DNA of 64,000 nucleotides from UBA1924 sp963976625 (GTDB lineage Bacteria; Planctomycetota; Phycisphaerae; Phycisphaerales; UBA1924), in contig CAXBLA010000004.1 of NCBI GenBank assembly GCA_963976625.1, positions 62,001 through 126,000 of the forward strand, in the 5' to 3' direction. The notes under the pieces are model-generated. The model worked only from the letters and a program-made list of their open reading frames with translations. It was not told where the DNA came from and made no database searches. Of the stretch, positions 53,509 through 61,277 are shown piece by piece (the first letter of the stretch is position 1; each line of letters begins with the position of its first letter). The position numbers and the translations under genes were made by a program.

Positions 53509-55290
53509 ATGCCCCCAACCAAGCCAACCCTGATCGCTCGCACAAGCCCCGAGCTGATGAGCGTGGCGCGGGGCGATGCCCCCGCGGACATCATTTTTAC
53601 CAACGGACGCGTGGTCAATGTGTTCTCTCGGACCATCGAGTCGGTCAATGTCTCAATATTCGGTGGGCGCATCGCAGCGGTCGGGTCTGAAACCTTCGAC
53701 GCTCAGCAGACGATCGATCTCGGTGGACGCTACCTCGCGCCCGGATTGATCGATGCACACATGCATGTCGAATCGACGATGATGATGCCCAAGGAGTTCG
53801 TCCGCGTGGCCGCCCCGCACGGGACGACCGGGGTCGTGTTCGATCCACATGAGATCGCCAATGTGCACGGGATCGCGGGGATCAAACTGCTGATGGACGC
53901 GAGCGCCAATCTCCCGATGAACATCCGTTTCGGGGCTTCGTCGTGCGTGCCCTCGTCGAGCTTCGAGCACAGCGGGTCCACGCTCGAAGCGGATGATCTC
54001 GCGCCGCTCTTTGATGACCCACGGGTGATCGCGCTGGCCGAGATGATGAACTTCCCGGGGGTGTTCTTGGGTGATCCGGGGATCATGGCCAAGGTGGCCC
54101 TTGGGCTCGACCGGGCGATTGTCGACGGGCACTGCCCAGGGCTGACAGGACCCGCTTTGTGCGCGTATGTCGCGTCGGGGATCAGCTCGGATCATGAATG
54201 CACGACGCCCGATGAAGCGATCGTGAAGCTCAAGCTGGGGCTGACGATCTATCTCCGCGAAGGCAGCGCGGCCCGCAATCTCGAAGCGCTCGTCCCGGTC
54301 GTCAACGCCAACAATGCTTCGCGGTTCTGCTTTTGCACCGATGATCGCCATCCGGGGGATCTGCACCGTGAGGGGCATATTGATCATGTGGTGCGCAAGG
54401 CCGTGCGATTGGGGCTCGATCCGGTGACGGCTATTGCGATGGGTTCGCTGCATGCTGCGGATCATTATCGATTGCCTGATCTGGGGGCGATCGCGCCCGG
54501 TCGCCAGGCGGACTTGATTGTGTTCGATTCACTCGACGATATACGCCCCACCAGCGTGTATTGGCAGGGCACGCACATCGCTCAGGACGGCGTTGCGCTC
54601 GACGGCGTGCTCGATGGAGCCGCAACGCCCGACGCGAGCATCGCCCATGCTTCGGTGCATCTGCCCGAGGACTTCGATGCGTCGTCGCTCGAAATCGCCG
54701 CGGCCCCATCGCCCAAACTCATCCGTGTGATCGTGGCCGATCCGCATCAGCTCGTCACGGGCGAGGTGCACATGGAGCCGGCCATCGGCACAGGCGATGC
54801 CGACAAGCAATACATCGCGGACCCGTCGCGTGATCTGCTTAAGCTGGCGGTGATCGCCCGGCACAAAGGGCAATCAGGCATCGGGCTCGGGTTCGTGACG
54901 GGGCTGGGCTTTGCCCACGGGGCGCTGGCGAGCACGGTCGGGCACGATGCGCACAACTTGGCGGTGGTCGGGACGAACGACCAGGACATGGCGATCGCGG
55001 GCCGGGCGCTCGAAGCTGCTGGCGGCGGGCAGTGTGTCGTGCGTGATGGCGAAGTCTTGGCGATCTTGCCGCTGCCCATCGCGGGGTTGATCTCAGATCA
55101 AAGCGCGATGACCATCATCGAACAACAAGACGCGCTGCTCGCGGCGGTGCGCGAGATCGGGTGCCCGATCGAGGACCCGTTTATGCCGTTGAGTTTTTTG
55201 CCCTTGCCCGTGATCCCGGCGCTCAAGCTGACGGATATGGGGCTGATCGATGTGATGGGCCAGCGGGTGGTCCCATTGGATGTCGAATAA
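53509..55290 (+). CDS. ade: Adenine deaminase
   Basis: 593 residues from the ATG at 53509 with AGGAG upstream. GRYLAPGLIDAHMHVESTMMMP carries the metal-binding HxH and the adenine deaminase HVEST signature. FDPHEIANVHGIAGI, CTDDRHPGDLHREGHID and GHDAHNLAVVG(T)ND are typical of this amidohydrolase family. It converts adenine to hypoxanthine and ammonia in purine salvage. Divergent from the lys leader. Confidence 0.93.
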   Translation: MPPTKPTLIARTSPELMSVARGDAPADIIFTNGRVVNVFSRTIESVNVSIFGGRIAAVGSETFDAQQTIDLGGRYLAPGLIDAHMHVESTMMMPKEFVRVAAPHGTTGVVFDPHEIANVHGIAGIKLLMDASANLPMNIRFGASSCVPSSSFEHSGSTLEADDLAPLFDDPRVIALAEMMNFPGVFLGDPGIMAKVALGLDRAIVDGHCPGLTGPALCAYVASGISSDHECTTPDEAIVKLKLGLTIYLREGSAARNLEALVPVVNANNASRFCFCTDDRHPGDLHREGHIDHVVRKAVRLGLDPVTAIAMGSLHAADHYRLPDLGAIAPGRQADLIVFDSLDDIRPTSVYWQGTHIAQDGVALDGVLDGAATPDASIAHASVHLPEDFDASSLEIAAAPSPKLIRVIVADPHQLVTGEVHMEPAIGTGDADKQYIADPSRDLLKLAVIARHKGQSGIGLGFVTGLGFAHGALASTVGHDAHNLAVVGTNDQDMAIAGRALEAAGGGQCVVRDGEVLAILPLPIAGLISDQSAMTIIEQQDALLAAVREIGCPIEDPFMPLSFLPLPVIPALKLTDMGLIDVMGQRVVPLDVE

Positions 55291-55334
55291 GGATAGAGTT
55301 GTTTGAACCCGATCCAATGCGATCCAAAACGACA

Positions 55335-55360
55335 CAAGCCCCTGCGGTTGCAAGGGCTTG
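55335..55360 (-). terminator. Hairpin downstream of tRNA-Ser(GCU)
   Basis: CAAGCCC..TGC (55335-55345) pairs with GCA.GGGCTTG (55350-55360) with one mismatch and a four-base loop, directly after the 3' end of the tRNA gene. The T-run on the minus strand is weak (GTCGTTTT). The same stem sequence recurs after the other tRNA-Ser at 58235-58266. It could also serve ade on the plus strand. Confidence 0.5.
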
Positions 55361-55367
55361 CTGGAAA

Positions 55368-55457
55368 CGGATCGAGAGGGATTCGAACCCTCGATACAGG
55401 TTTACCCTGTATACCGGATTAGCAATCCGGCCCCTTCAGCCTCTCGGGCACCGATCC
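55368..55457 (-). tRNA. tRNA-Ser(GCU)
   Basis: A 90-base class II tRNA on the minus strand. The acceptor stem GGATCGG pairs with TCGATCC (one G-U pair), the anticodon loop reads TTGCTAA (GCT anticodon, serine AGC/AGT codons), a long variable arm follows (TATACAGGGTAAACCTGTAT), and the T arm contains GGTTCGAATCC. CCA is not encoded. Confidence 0.95.
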
Positions 55458-55519
55458 TGAGTTGATGATCGTAGCCTATCGACACCCAGCGGTCGTCAAC
55501 AGGGCACGATTGAATTGAC

Positions 55520-55544
55520 ACAGGGCCCGAATTCCGGGCCCTGT
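55520..55544. other. Strong GC-rich hairpin between genes
   Basis: ACAGGGCCCG (55520-55529) pairs with CGGGCCCTGT (55535-55544) around AATTC; no T-run on either side. It lies 164 bases past the stop of the minus-strand gene at 55708 and could mark its 3' end or be a structured RNA element. The rest of 55458-55707 shows nothing else. Confidence 0.55.
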
Positions 55545-55707
55545 CATCGGGCAATCCGAGACCGATCGGCTGAGCAACGGATGGGAGGACATCCGGGGCG
55601 GCCAAGATCGATCAATCTTGTGAGTCGTATTCACAACCGAGTACCCACCCGGCGTCGGATCGTCTATTGGGGTGTTTCGTGAGCTCTTTGGGGAGCCGAG
55701 TCGCGGT

Positions 55708-55977
55708 TTAGTCCGCGCCTTCTGCGTTGTTGTCGAGCATGTTGCGGAGGTACTTGTTCTCGCGACGGGTCGCTTCGAGATCGAACACAAGGTACTTGAC
55801 CGAGAGTCGCAGGTGATCGAGCGAGTCCTGGAGCTCGGTGATGGTCTTCTTCATGCGGGTATGGCGCGACTGGGTCTCGGCGGCGAGCTGGGCGAGCTTG
55901 GGGCGATCCGTTTCAGGGAGTGTTTCGATCTGCTCGAGGAGGTTCTGAAGGCGGTTCTGGAAGTCGTTTTCTTTCAT
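55708..55977 (-). CDS. Small coiled-coil protein, function unknown
   Basis: 89 residues from the ATG at 55977 (AAAGGGA upstream). Almost all helical and charged, with heptad-like spacing (FQNRLQNLLEQIETLPETDRPKLAQLA, KKTITELQDSLDHLRLSVKYLVFDLEATRRENKYLRNML). I recall similar small coiled-coil proteins in Planctomycetes with no known role. Upstream, 55978-56229 holds no gene I can support. Confidence 0.7.
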   Translation of the reverse strand: MKENDFQNRLQNLLEQIETLPETDRPKLAQLAAETQSRHTRMKKTITELQDSLDHLRLSVKYLVFDLEATRRENKYLRNMLDNNAEGAD

Positions 55978-56229
55978 GGCGGATTCCCTTTTTAAGATTT
56001 GGCATGCTCTCTTTGATATGTCGCAGGCTCGTCCTGCTGTGCCAAAGAGAGATGCACACCCCGGGCCAAGCCCCGGTGCCAGCCGATCGAAACTGATCGC
56101 GCAGCAGCCAAGGCCCGGTAAAATCCCCATCCGTGGGACCCAGTCAATCCATTCGAGACATCCATGAAGTGTTCGAGCGTCGCTGATCCTTCAGCGGACG
56201 CGTCCGGCTGTGCCGGATGTTGCCCAGAT

Positions 56230-56874
56230 TCAACGCCTGCGGTGCAGCTTCTGCAACGCCTGACGCCCCGCCGGGGGGGCCGATTGGGCGATCCGGACGA
56301 GCTCTGGAGCCGGGACAGTATTGGCTTCGCGCACGACCTTGCCAAGGTGCTGGCGGAGATTCATTTCGAACATCCGATAAAAATCCTCCAGTTCGTGGCG
56401 ATTGAACCTTCCCATCGGATCGGCGAGCCCGCACTGAGCCGCGGCCCAGTCGATCAGCCCCGCCCCGGTGCCCGAGAAACGATACAAGCCCAAAGTAGCC
56501 TCCAAGCGCTGGGCCGGGCTGGCGAAGGGATCGCGGGCGGTTTCGGGGATCGCGGTCATGATCTTGAGGATCTCCCGATGGTCGGCTGAGGCGATCGGGA
56601 GCGGGGCGTGGTGCTCCTCGATCTTGGGCTTGATCGAGCTGGCGACCGCCGAAGCCGCTTGGATCTTGGCGAAAGCCGTGGACACGGTCTTGAGCCCTGC
56701 CCGCTCGAAGCGGATGGTCAATCGCTGGCAGGTCCGCCCCTCGTGCTTGAATGCCGAGGCCGAAGACACGGTGCCCTTGCCCCATTCGGGCTTGCCGGGG
56801 TGCATGACCTGGTCGCCGAGCGAAAATCGGGTGGGCTCTGGGGCCCGGGGTGAAGATCCATCGGGGGTGGTCAT
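56230..56874 (-). CDS. DUF3553-domain protein
   Basis: 214 residues from the ATG at 56874. TRFSLGDQVMHPGKPEWGKGTVSSA with FKHEGRTCQRLTIRFERAGLKTV is the DUF3553 beta-barrel-like domain (GDxVxHPxxPEWGxGxV), residues about 15-75, resembling the UvrD/CarD-type RNA-polymerase-interacting fold. The helical remainder (RFNRHELEDFYRMFEMNLRQHLGKVVREA) is not recognised. An RNA-polymerase or helicase-linked role is conceivable but unsupported. The frame from 56934 has no convincing upstream start. Confidence 0.7.
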   Translation of the reverse strand: MTTPDGSSPRAPEPTRFSLGDQVMHPGKPEWGKGTVSSASAFKHEGRTCQRLTIRFERAGLKTVSTAFAKIQAASAVASSIKPKIEEHHAPLPIASADHREILKIMTAIPETARDPFASPAQRLEATLGLYRFSGTGAGLIDWAAAQCGLADPMGRFNRHELEDFYRMFEMNLRQHLGKVVREANTVPAPELVRIAQSAPPAGRQALQKLHRRR

Positions 56875-57085
56875 GCAGGGCTCGATTCGGGGGCTGGCTG
56901 GGCCAAATGGGCAGAGTTGGGCACAGATGGGCAAACGGGGTGATAAATACGGGCCCGAGTATAGGTTGTTGCTGGTCTCAAACCCGCTGTGCGTCTACAC
57001 TTGCCCCCGCAATCCATACGCCCAGCGCTCGGTCGAGACCGGTGCTTGTGCGTCCACACTGCGGCTATGAAGTGAAGGATAGCTG

Positions 57086-57313
57086 ATGATCGAAGCCTTG
57101 AAAAGTGATGAAATCGTCGAAAAGGTCGGCGGCAAGTTCAAGCTCTGTGCGCTGATCCAGCGTCGGCTCGAGCAGCTGATCGAGGGCGCCCGCCCGCTGG
57201 TCGCCCGCGACGGTCGGACCGATCTTGAGATCGTGGTCGAAGAGATCATGCAGGACAAGATCACGCTTGAGTTCCTTGATATGGTGCCTCAGGCTGAGGA
57301 AGCCCTGCTCTGA
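57086..57313 (+). CDS. rpoZ: RNA polymerase omega subunit
   Basis: 75 residues, GAAGGA six bases upstream of the ATG. DEIVEKVGGKFKLCALIQRRLEQLIEGARPLV contains the omega fold's N-terminal helix and core (usual: VGNRFELVLVAAKRARQL). The family's planctomycete version has the same VGGKFKLCALIQRR pattern, as I recall it. Omega helps assemble the beta-prime subunit. coaC follows 52 bases downstream, as in many bacteria where rpoZ neighbours coaBC. Confidence 0.82.
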   Translation: MIEALKSDEIVEKVGGKFKLCALIQRRLEQLIEGARPLVARDGRTDLEIVVEEIMQDKITLEFLDMVPQAEEALL

Positions 57314-57365
57314 GCGGTCTGATCGTGTGATCGCCCTGCTGACTGCGGGTCGATACAATACATCT

Positions 57366-58025
57366 ATGAGCCAATCGAACAATCAAAATGCTGCTCGATC
57401 AAGCGACCCGTTGAACGCCGACCAATCCTCGGCGGCCCGCTGGCTTGATCCTGTTTTTCTGCGCCCCCACTTCGAAGGCAAGTCGATCCTCGTCGCTGTC
57501 ACCGGCGGGATCGCGGCGTACAAAGCTTGTACCATCGTGTCTCGGCTCGCCCAAGCCGATGCACAGGTCACCGTCGCGATGACCCCCTCGGCGACGAACT
57601 TCGTCACCCCCACCACTTTTCAGGCGCTCTCGGGCAACCCGGTCTATACCTCTTCGTGGGACCATATCGAATCGAGCGATCCCCAGCACATCGCGCTGGC
57701 CGACCGGTGCGACGCGGCCATCGTCGCCCCGTGCACGATGAACACGCTGGCAAACATAGTCCAAGGGCGAACAGACGATGTGGTCTCGTTGATCTTAAGT
57801 GCGATCAATCGTAAGAACACCCCGGTGCTGCTGGCGCTAGCGATGAACGACACAATGTGGAACCAGCCGAGCACGGGGCGCAATGTGGCCCAGGCTCAAG
57901 ACGACGGGTTCACCCTCGTCGGCCCCGGCGAGGGCTGGCAGGCGTGCCGACACTCGGGCACGGGGCGGATGAGCGAGCCCGAATCCTGCATCCGGGCGAT
58001 CGCCGAGGCCCTCGGGGCTTGCTAA
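57366..58025 (+). CDS. coaC: Phosphopantothenoylcysteine decarboxylase (CoaC)
   Basis: 219 residues from the ATG at 57366. SILVAVTGGIAAYKACTIVSRL binds FMN. DRCDAAIVAPCTMNTLANIVQGRTDDVVS and LALAMNDTMWNQPSTGRNV are the flavoprotein (HFCD) motifs, with Asn and Met of the PxMNxxM-type clamp. WQACRHSGTGRMSEPE is the substrate-recognition flap with its active Cys. It decarboxylates phosphopantothenoylcysteine in CoA synthesis. The CoaB synthetase domain is not fused here and not nearby. Confidence 0.88.
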   Translation: MSQSNNQNAARSSDPLNADQSSAARWLDPVFLRPHFEGKSILVAVTGGIAAYKACTIVSRLAQADAQVTVAMTPSATNFVTPTTFQALSGNPVYTSSWDHIESSDPQHIALADRCDAAIVAPCTMNTLANIVQGRTDDVVSLILSAINRKNTPVLLALAMNDTMWNQPSTGRNVAQAQDDGFTLVGPGEGWQACRHSGTGRMSEPESCIRAIAEALGAC

Positions 58026-58144
58026 CGAGCCGATCGGCAGACTGCCGGCGGACTTGTGCATCTGGACTTGGTTTGTCGGTTCTGGACGACTAAACTCCCG
58101 GCTCAACCAGGCCGACGGGCACCCCCTGTCGAGCCGACCCCTTT

Positions 58145-58231
58145 GGAGAGGTGGCTGAGCGGTTGAAGGCGCACGATTGGAATTCGTGTGGAGGAGTAAT
58201 CCTCTCGGGGGTTCGAATCCCCCCCTCTCCG
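58145..58231 (+). tRNA. tRNA-Ser(GGA)
   Basis: 87-base class II tRNA: acceptor GGAGAGG/CCTCTCC, anticodon loop TTGGAAT (GGA anticodon, serine TCC/TCT codons), long variable arm (TGGAGGAGTAATCCTCTC) and GGTTCGAATCC T arm. An integrated element begins right after it, so its 3' end is a likely attachment site. Confidence 0.95.
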
Positions 58232-58234
58232 TTG

Positions 58235-58266
58235 AATAAGCCCTTGCATTTGCAAGGGCTTATTTT
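58235..58266 (+). terminator. Intrinsic terminator of tRNA-Ser(GGA)
   Basis: A near-perfect 14-bp palindrome: AATAAGCCCTTGCA (58235-58248) and TGCAAGGGCTTATT (58251-58264), with the right arm running into TTTTG. It shares its GCCCTTGCA core with the hairpin after tRNA-Ser(GCU). Confidence 0.9.
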
Positions 58267-58392
58267 GTAGGCACTTGGGAACAGGCCTGCAGAAAGATGT
58301 TGGCTACTGCCCCATTTCTGTCCCAGTTTGAGAGATCTTGGATAGCGCCGCTCGATTGGTTGGGACAGTCGTAGTGAGTGGATTGAGTTGAA

Positions 58393-58962
58393 TCAGCAGG
58401 GAGTGTCGCCGGTCTTGGTGGCTTTGGCGAGCTCTTTCCATGCCTTGGTCGCTGCACGGCTGATGTTGCCCTTGCCGGTGCGGCTGAAGCGTGCCCGAGA
58501 ATGGTCAACGATATGACGGTGGGCAAGGAAACGGATCGCTACGCGGACTTGGTAGTCCGGCAGCTCAAAGTCGATCTGCGATTCAACGAAATCAAAGATC
58601 TCTTGGAATCGTTGGATCTCCGGGCCTTCGTCCATCGCCTTGGCCACGATCTCAAAGATGTCCTTCGGACATCGGAATGGGGCCGCTCCGCCTGATCGAT
58701 GCTCAGCAAGTGCGATCCCGAATCGCCCCTGCTCGATTGCGTACCCAACGACCGCAACCGCTTTCTTTGGCTTTTTTCTGGGTTCACGCCCACGGCGCTC
58801 CGCGTTGCGGACTTCGTGATCAATCTCATGATCCAACCGTGCCGCCAATCGACGGAGCTTGGCGAGCTCCGATTGGGCCCGATCCGACGAATCGATAATC
58901 CGGTCGAGCCCTTCCCTGAGCAGGCGTGCGGTTTCATACGGATCTTGGGCATTTACTGGCAT
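58393..58962 (-). CDS. Unknown protein, paralogue of the gene at 60490-61053
   Basis: 189 residues from the ATG at 58962. The N half is coiled coil and charged (SSDRAQSELAKLRRLAARLDHEIDHEVRNAERRGREPRKK). The C half reads APFRCPKDIFEIVAKAMDEG, FELPDYQVRVAIRFLAHRHIVDHSRARFSRTGKG. The same elements recur in 60490-61053. The C-terminal part has the look of a winged-helix domain, suggesting DNA binding, but I do not know the family. Confidence 0.7.
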   Translation of the reverse strand: MPVNAQDPYETARLLREGLDRIIDSSDRAQSELAKLRRLAARLDHEIDHEVRNAERRGREPRKKPKKAVAVVGYAIEQGRFGIALAEHRSGGAAPFRCPKDIFEIVAKAMDEGPEIQRFQEIFDFVESQIDFELPDYQVRVAIRFLAHRHIVDHSRARFSRTGKGNISRAATKAWKELAKATKTGDTPC

Positions 58963-59101
58963 GCCCACATTATACACAAAATGGTATCTGTAGGCTTGAC
59001 TCTATTGACAATCTTCGCTTTCTGTATACCGTTATTTGTATATTGGGCATTGATGGCAGGAATCGATGCCGTATCCGGTGAAATCCGGGAAGGACTGCAT
59101 G

Positions 59102-59352
59102 ATGAGTGATGGACGAAGTTGGATCGGATTGGCGTCAATCTCGATGAGAGATATCAAGGCGACTACTGAAGGTACGAATATCCCAATGATTCTGACGGCT
59201 GAGGAAGCCGCCGGAATTGCGAGGTGCTCCGTGCAGACACTCCGGCGTCAGGTCAGCGAGGGGCAATACAGCGAATGCGTGAGCAGAGGTAACCACTGCG
59301 ATTCTGGCGGGACAAGTTCATTCAGGAGGTCATGAAGGACAACCCCGAATGA
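59102..59352 (+). pseudogene. Excisionase-like MerR/HTH_17 gene, frame-disrupted
   Basis: The frame from 59102 (GGAAGGA upstream) gives MILTAEEAAGIARCSVQTLRRQVSEG, the HTH_17 fold of excisionases, then runs on in an unrelated frame to a stop at 59335. Shifting by one base near 59295 restores LRFWRDKFIQEVMKDNPE, the usual C-terminal strand and helix. That frame's TGA overlaps the integrase ATG at 59349 (ATGA). The natural gene thus ended at 59352 and a single-base deletion (or assembly error) breaks it. Confidence 0.65.
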
Positions 59353-59813
59353 AACTCCTTGATCGACAACCCGTCGAGGGAACGCAGCAGCCAACGATCT
59401 ATATCGGTCACCGACAATGGCGAGATAAGCAAGGCAAACTTCGGAAAGCCAAACCCTGGTACGCCGAGTGGTTCTTGCATGACAAGCGTGCGTACAAACC
59501 GCTCGGCGCCAACAACAAGGTCGCGGCGATCAAGGCTGCCCATCGTCTGCATGAGATGCTTTGCAAAGGTGAGTCGATCCATGCCCCAAAGGAGGTCACC
59601 ATTGAGGAGATTGCGAAGCGGTATGTAGCCCTCAAGCGAGGAAAGCCTTGTGCTCCAAAGACAGTCAAGAAATACGAGTCCATTACTAATCTGCTCGTTG
59701 AACACTGCCGGACTCGTGGCGTGGAATATGCGTCACGATTCACGGAGGAAGACTTCTGGTCTTTTCAGGAGGGATGTGGATATGCCCCAAAACAGTTCAT
59801 GACCGGCGCATGA
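59349..59813 (+). CDS. Tyrosine integrase, N-terminal part (0 frame)
   Basis: 154 codons in the 0 frame, holding an arm-type DNA-binding-like start (TIYIGHRQWRDKQGKLRKAKPWYAEWFLHDKRAYKPLG) and the SAM-like core-binding domain (TIEEIAKRYVALKRGKPCAPKTVKKYESITNLLVEHC). The catalytic domain is missing and continues in the -1 frame from about 59786. The last six residues after the slippery site are out of family frame. Confidence 0.8.
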   Translation: MKLLDRQPVEGTQQPTIYIGHRQWRDKQGKLRKAKPWYAEWFLHDKRAYKPLGANNKVAAIKAAHRLHEMLCKGESIHAPKEVTIEEIAKRYVALKRGKPCAPKTVKKYESITNLLVEHCRTRGVEYASRFTEEDFWSFQEGCGYAPKQFMTGA

Positions 59814-60493
59814 TTATCGTGCAACTATTCAAATGGGCGACGGAGCGAGCGGAGGTGATCGTAAAGAATCCACTCAAGCTCGTAAAGATGCAAGAACCTG
59901 AGTCTCCACCACAGCCGTGCTATACGCCGGAACAGGTAGAACGGATGATTGAGCTGGCGGACCCGGCACTCCGCGCCAAGATCGTGTTTCTGGCACACAC
60001 CGGCTGTCGATTTGGCGAGCTCAGAGATTTGCAGTGGGTTGATCTCGATTTCAGTATCGGAACCAATGGATTCGTCAATATCCGCCGTGGTGGGTCTGGC
60101 GAGTTGACCAAAAACAAGAAATCACGCCGGATCCCGCTTCACCCGATGCTTGCCAACGAACTCAATCGGCTGCCCCGTACATCAGAGCTTGTCTTCCCGG
60201 CGGGAAAGTCAACGAAGCATCCAAATGGTGGCAGGCAGAGCGACACAATGCTACTCAAACAGGTCAAGCGACTTTGCAAGGCATGTGGCTTTGAGAACCC
60301 GAACCAATACAAAGTGCATACCTTCCGGCACTTCTTTGCATCCATGATGGCGAGGAACAATGTGAGTTACAAGTATGCCTTGGAGTTCATGGGGCATTCT
60401 GATTCAAAGATTCTTGATCTGTACTACACAATGTTCGACGAGGATGCCGAGAGGGCTATCGCGATGATTCAACTCGCTCCCCGTGGTGCTTAG
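59774..60493 (+). CDS. Tyrosine integrase, catalytic part (-1 frame)
   Basis: Only sequence from 59786 onward is family-like: PKTVHDRRMIIVQLFKWATERAEVIVKNPL continues the core-binding domain. The catalytic domain then has HTGCRFGEL (first Arg), HTFRHFFASMMARN (His-x-x-Arg) and FMGHSDSKILDLYYT (His and Tyr nucleophile), all present. Joined to the 0-frame part at the CCCAAAA site, the product would be about 381 residues, a normal integrase length. The stop overlaps that of the convergent gene at 60490. Confidence 0.8.
   Translation: MWICPKTVHDRRMIIVQLFKWATERAEVIVKNPLKLVKMQEPESPPQPCYTPEQVERMIELADPALRAKIVFLAHTGCRFGELRDLQWVDLDFSIGTNGFVNIRRGGSGELTKNKKSRRIPLHPMLANELNRLPRTSELVFPAGKSTKHPNGGRQSDTMLLKQVKRLCKACGFENPNQYKVHTFRHFFASMMARNNVSYKYALEFMGHSDSKILDLYYTMFDEDAERAIAMIQLAPRGA
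59786..59792 (+). promoter_or_regulatory. Slippery heptamer C CCA AAA at the integrase frame change
   Basis: In the 0 frame the codons are GCC CCA AAA CAG. Slipping one base back re-pairs as CCC AAA then ACA, which is exactly the frame of the catalytic half. The X XXY YYZ pattern is canonical for programmed -1 frameshifting. Loss of one A from an A5 run would give the same picture, so mutation or assembly error cannot be excluded. Confidence 0.5.
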
Positions 60494-61053
60494 CCTGCAT
60501 CGACCTGGATCTGCTCTTGGGATGCGGATTTCCAAGCAAGTCGTGTGCTTCTCATATACTCCACCTTGGTTCCAACCCGTGCAAACCGAGCTTGCTGGTG
60601 ATCGATAATCCCAAGTGTGCTCCAGAATCTGAGAGGTGTGCGGACGGCGTAATCAGGGAGCTCTTGGCGGAGTCTCTTTGAGGCTTTGGCTTTGATGTCT
60701 TGGAATCCCACAGGCACCTTGTTCTCTGCAAGCACAGCAGTGACGGCTTCATAGACGCTCTTGGGACATTTGAATGGCCTCGCGTCGCTGTCGCGGCGTT
60801 CTGTGAGGGCTGGACCTCGCGGTGAGTCCTCAATCGTATAGATAGCGGCACGGACTCTGGCGCGGGGGCCAACGACGCGGCGACGGCGAGCATCTTCAAT
60901 GATTCCGATTTCTTCCTGTACGGATGCTTCAAGTTCATTCAACTTGGCGAGCGCACCGCTCGGCCTAGATGGCGAGCTCTTAATGAGTTCCCGAAGTTCA
61001 TCGAGCTTTGATTTCCAATCTGAGACTGCTGATTTTGATCGTTCCATAGTCAT
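60490..61053 (-). CDS. Unknown protein, paralogue of 58393-58962
   Basis: 187 residues from the ATG at 61053. The C half has RPFKCPKSVYEAVTAVLAEN, GFQDIKAKASKRL, ELPDYAVRTPLRFWSTLGIIDHQQARFARVG, aligning with APFRCPK, RFQEIFDF, ELPDYQVRVAIRFLAHRHIVDHSRARFSRTG of the left paralogue. The N half is charged and helical, and not alike. The gene is convergent with the integrase and divergent from the small-gene operon; palindromes lie just upstream. Confidence 0.7.
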   Translation of the reverse strand: MTMERSKSAVSDWKSKLDELRELIKSSPSRPSGALAKLNELEASVQEEIGIIEDARRRRVVGPRARVRAAIYTIEDSPRGPALTERRDSDARPFKCPKSVYEAVTAVLAENKVPVGFQDIKAKASKRLRQELPDYAVRTPLRFWSTLGIIDHQQARFARVGTKVEYMRSTRLAWKSASQEQIQVDAG

Positions 61054-61056
61054 TAT

Positions 61057-61097
61057 GGTACGCCCGTATTACGCGATTGCGTAGATCCATGCGTACC
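61057..61097. promoter_or_regulatory. Nested TACGC/GCGTA palindromes (operator-like)
   Basis: GGTACGC (61057-61063) and GCGTACC (61091-61097) form an outer inverted repeat. Inside it, TACGC-GATT-GCGTA (61070-61083) is a second one, giving four related half-sites within 41 bases. They start four bases upstream of the ATG of the minus-strand gene and lie in the promoter region between two divergent genes. Confidence 0.5.
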
Positions 61098-61118
61098 TGA
61101 TAATCGCTTGTTTTGTCG

Positions 61119-61146
61119 AGGATCTTTGCGTTTTTGCAAGGATCCT
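61119..61146. repeat. 11-bp inverted repeat with six-base loop
   Basis: AGGATCTTTGC (61119-61129) pairs with GCAAGGATCCT (61136-61146) with a single T-G pair. No T-run follows in either direction, so it is more likely an operator or RNA structure than a terminator. It lies in the same divergent promoter region as the nested palindromes. Confidence 0.55.
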
Positions 61147-61277
61147 GATAACGCTAAATATTTCTCAAACAATTTCATCGGATCCAACAGATTCGACTTG
61201 CCACCCTCTTGATTCACCGCTATGTACATACAAATACGCCCTAATTGTTTTACGGCGTACTCTAAAGGAGAACGAAG

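Noticed and set aside
55520..55544. GC hairpin as an intrinsic terminator
   Set aside because: No T-run on either strand; listed only as a structural element.
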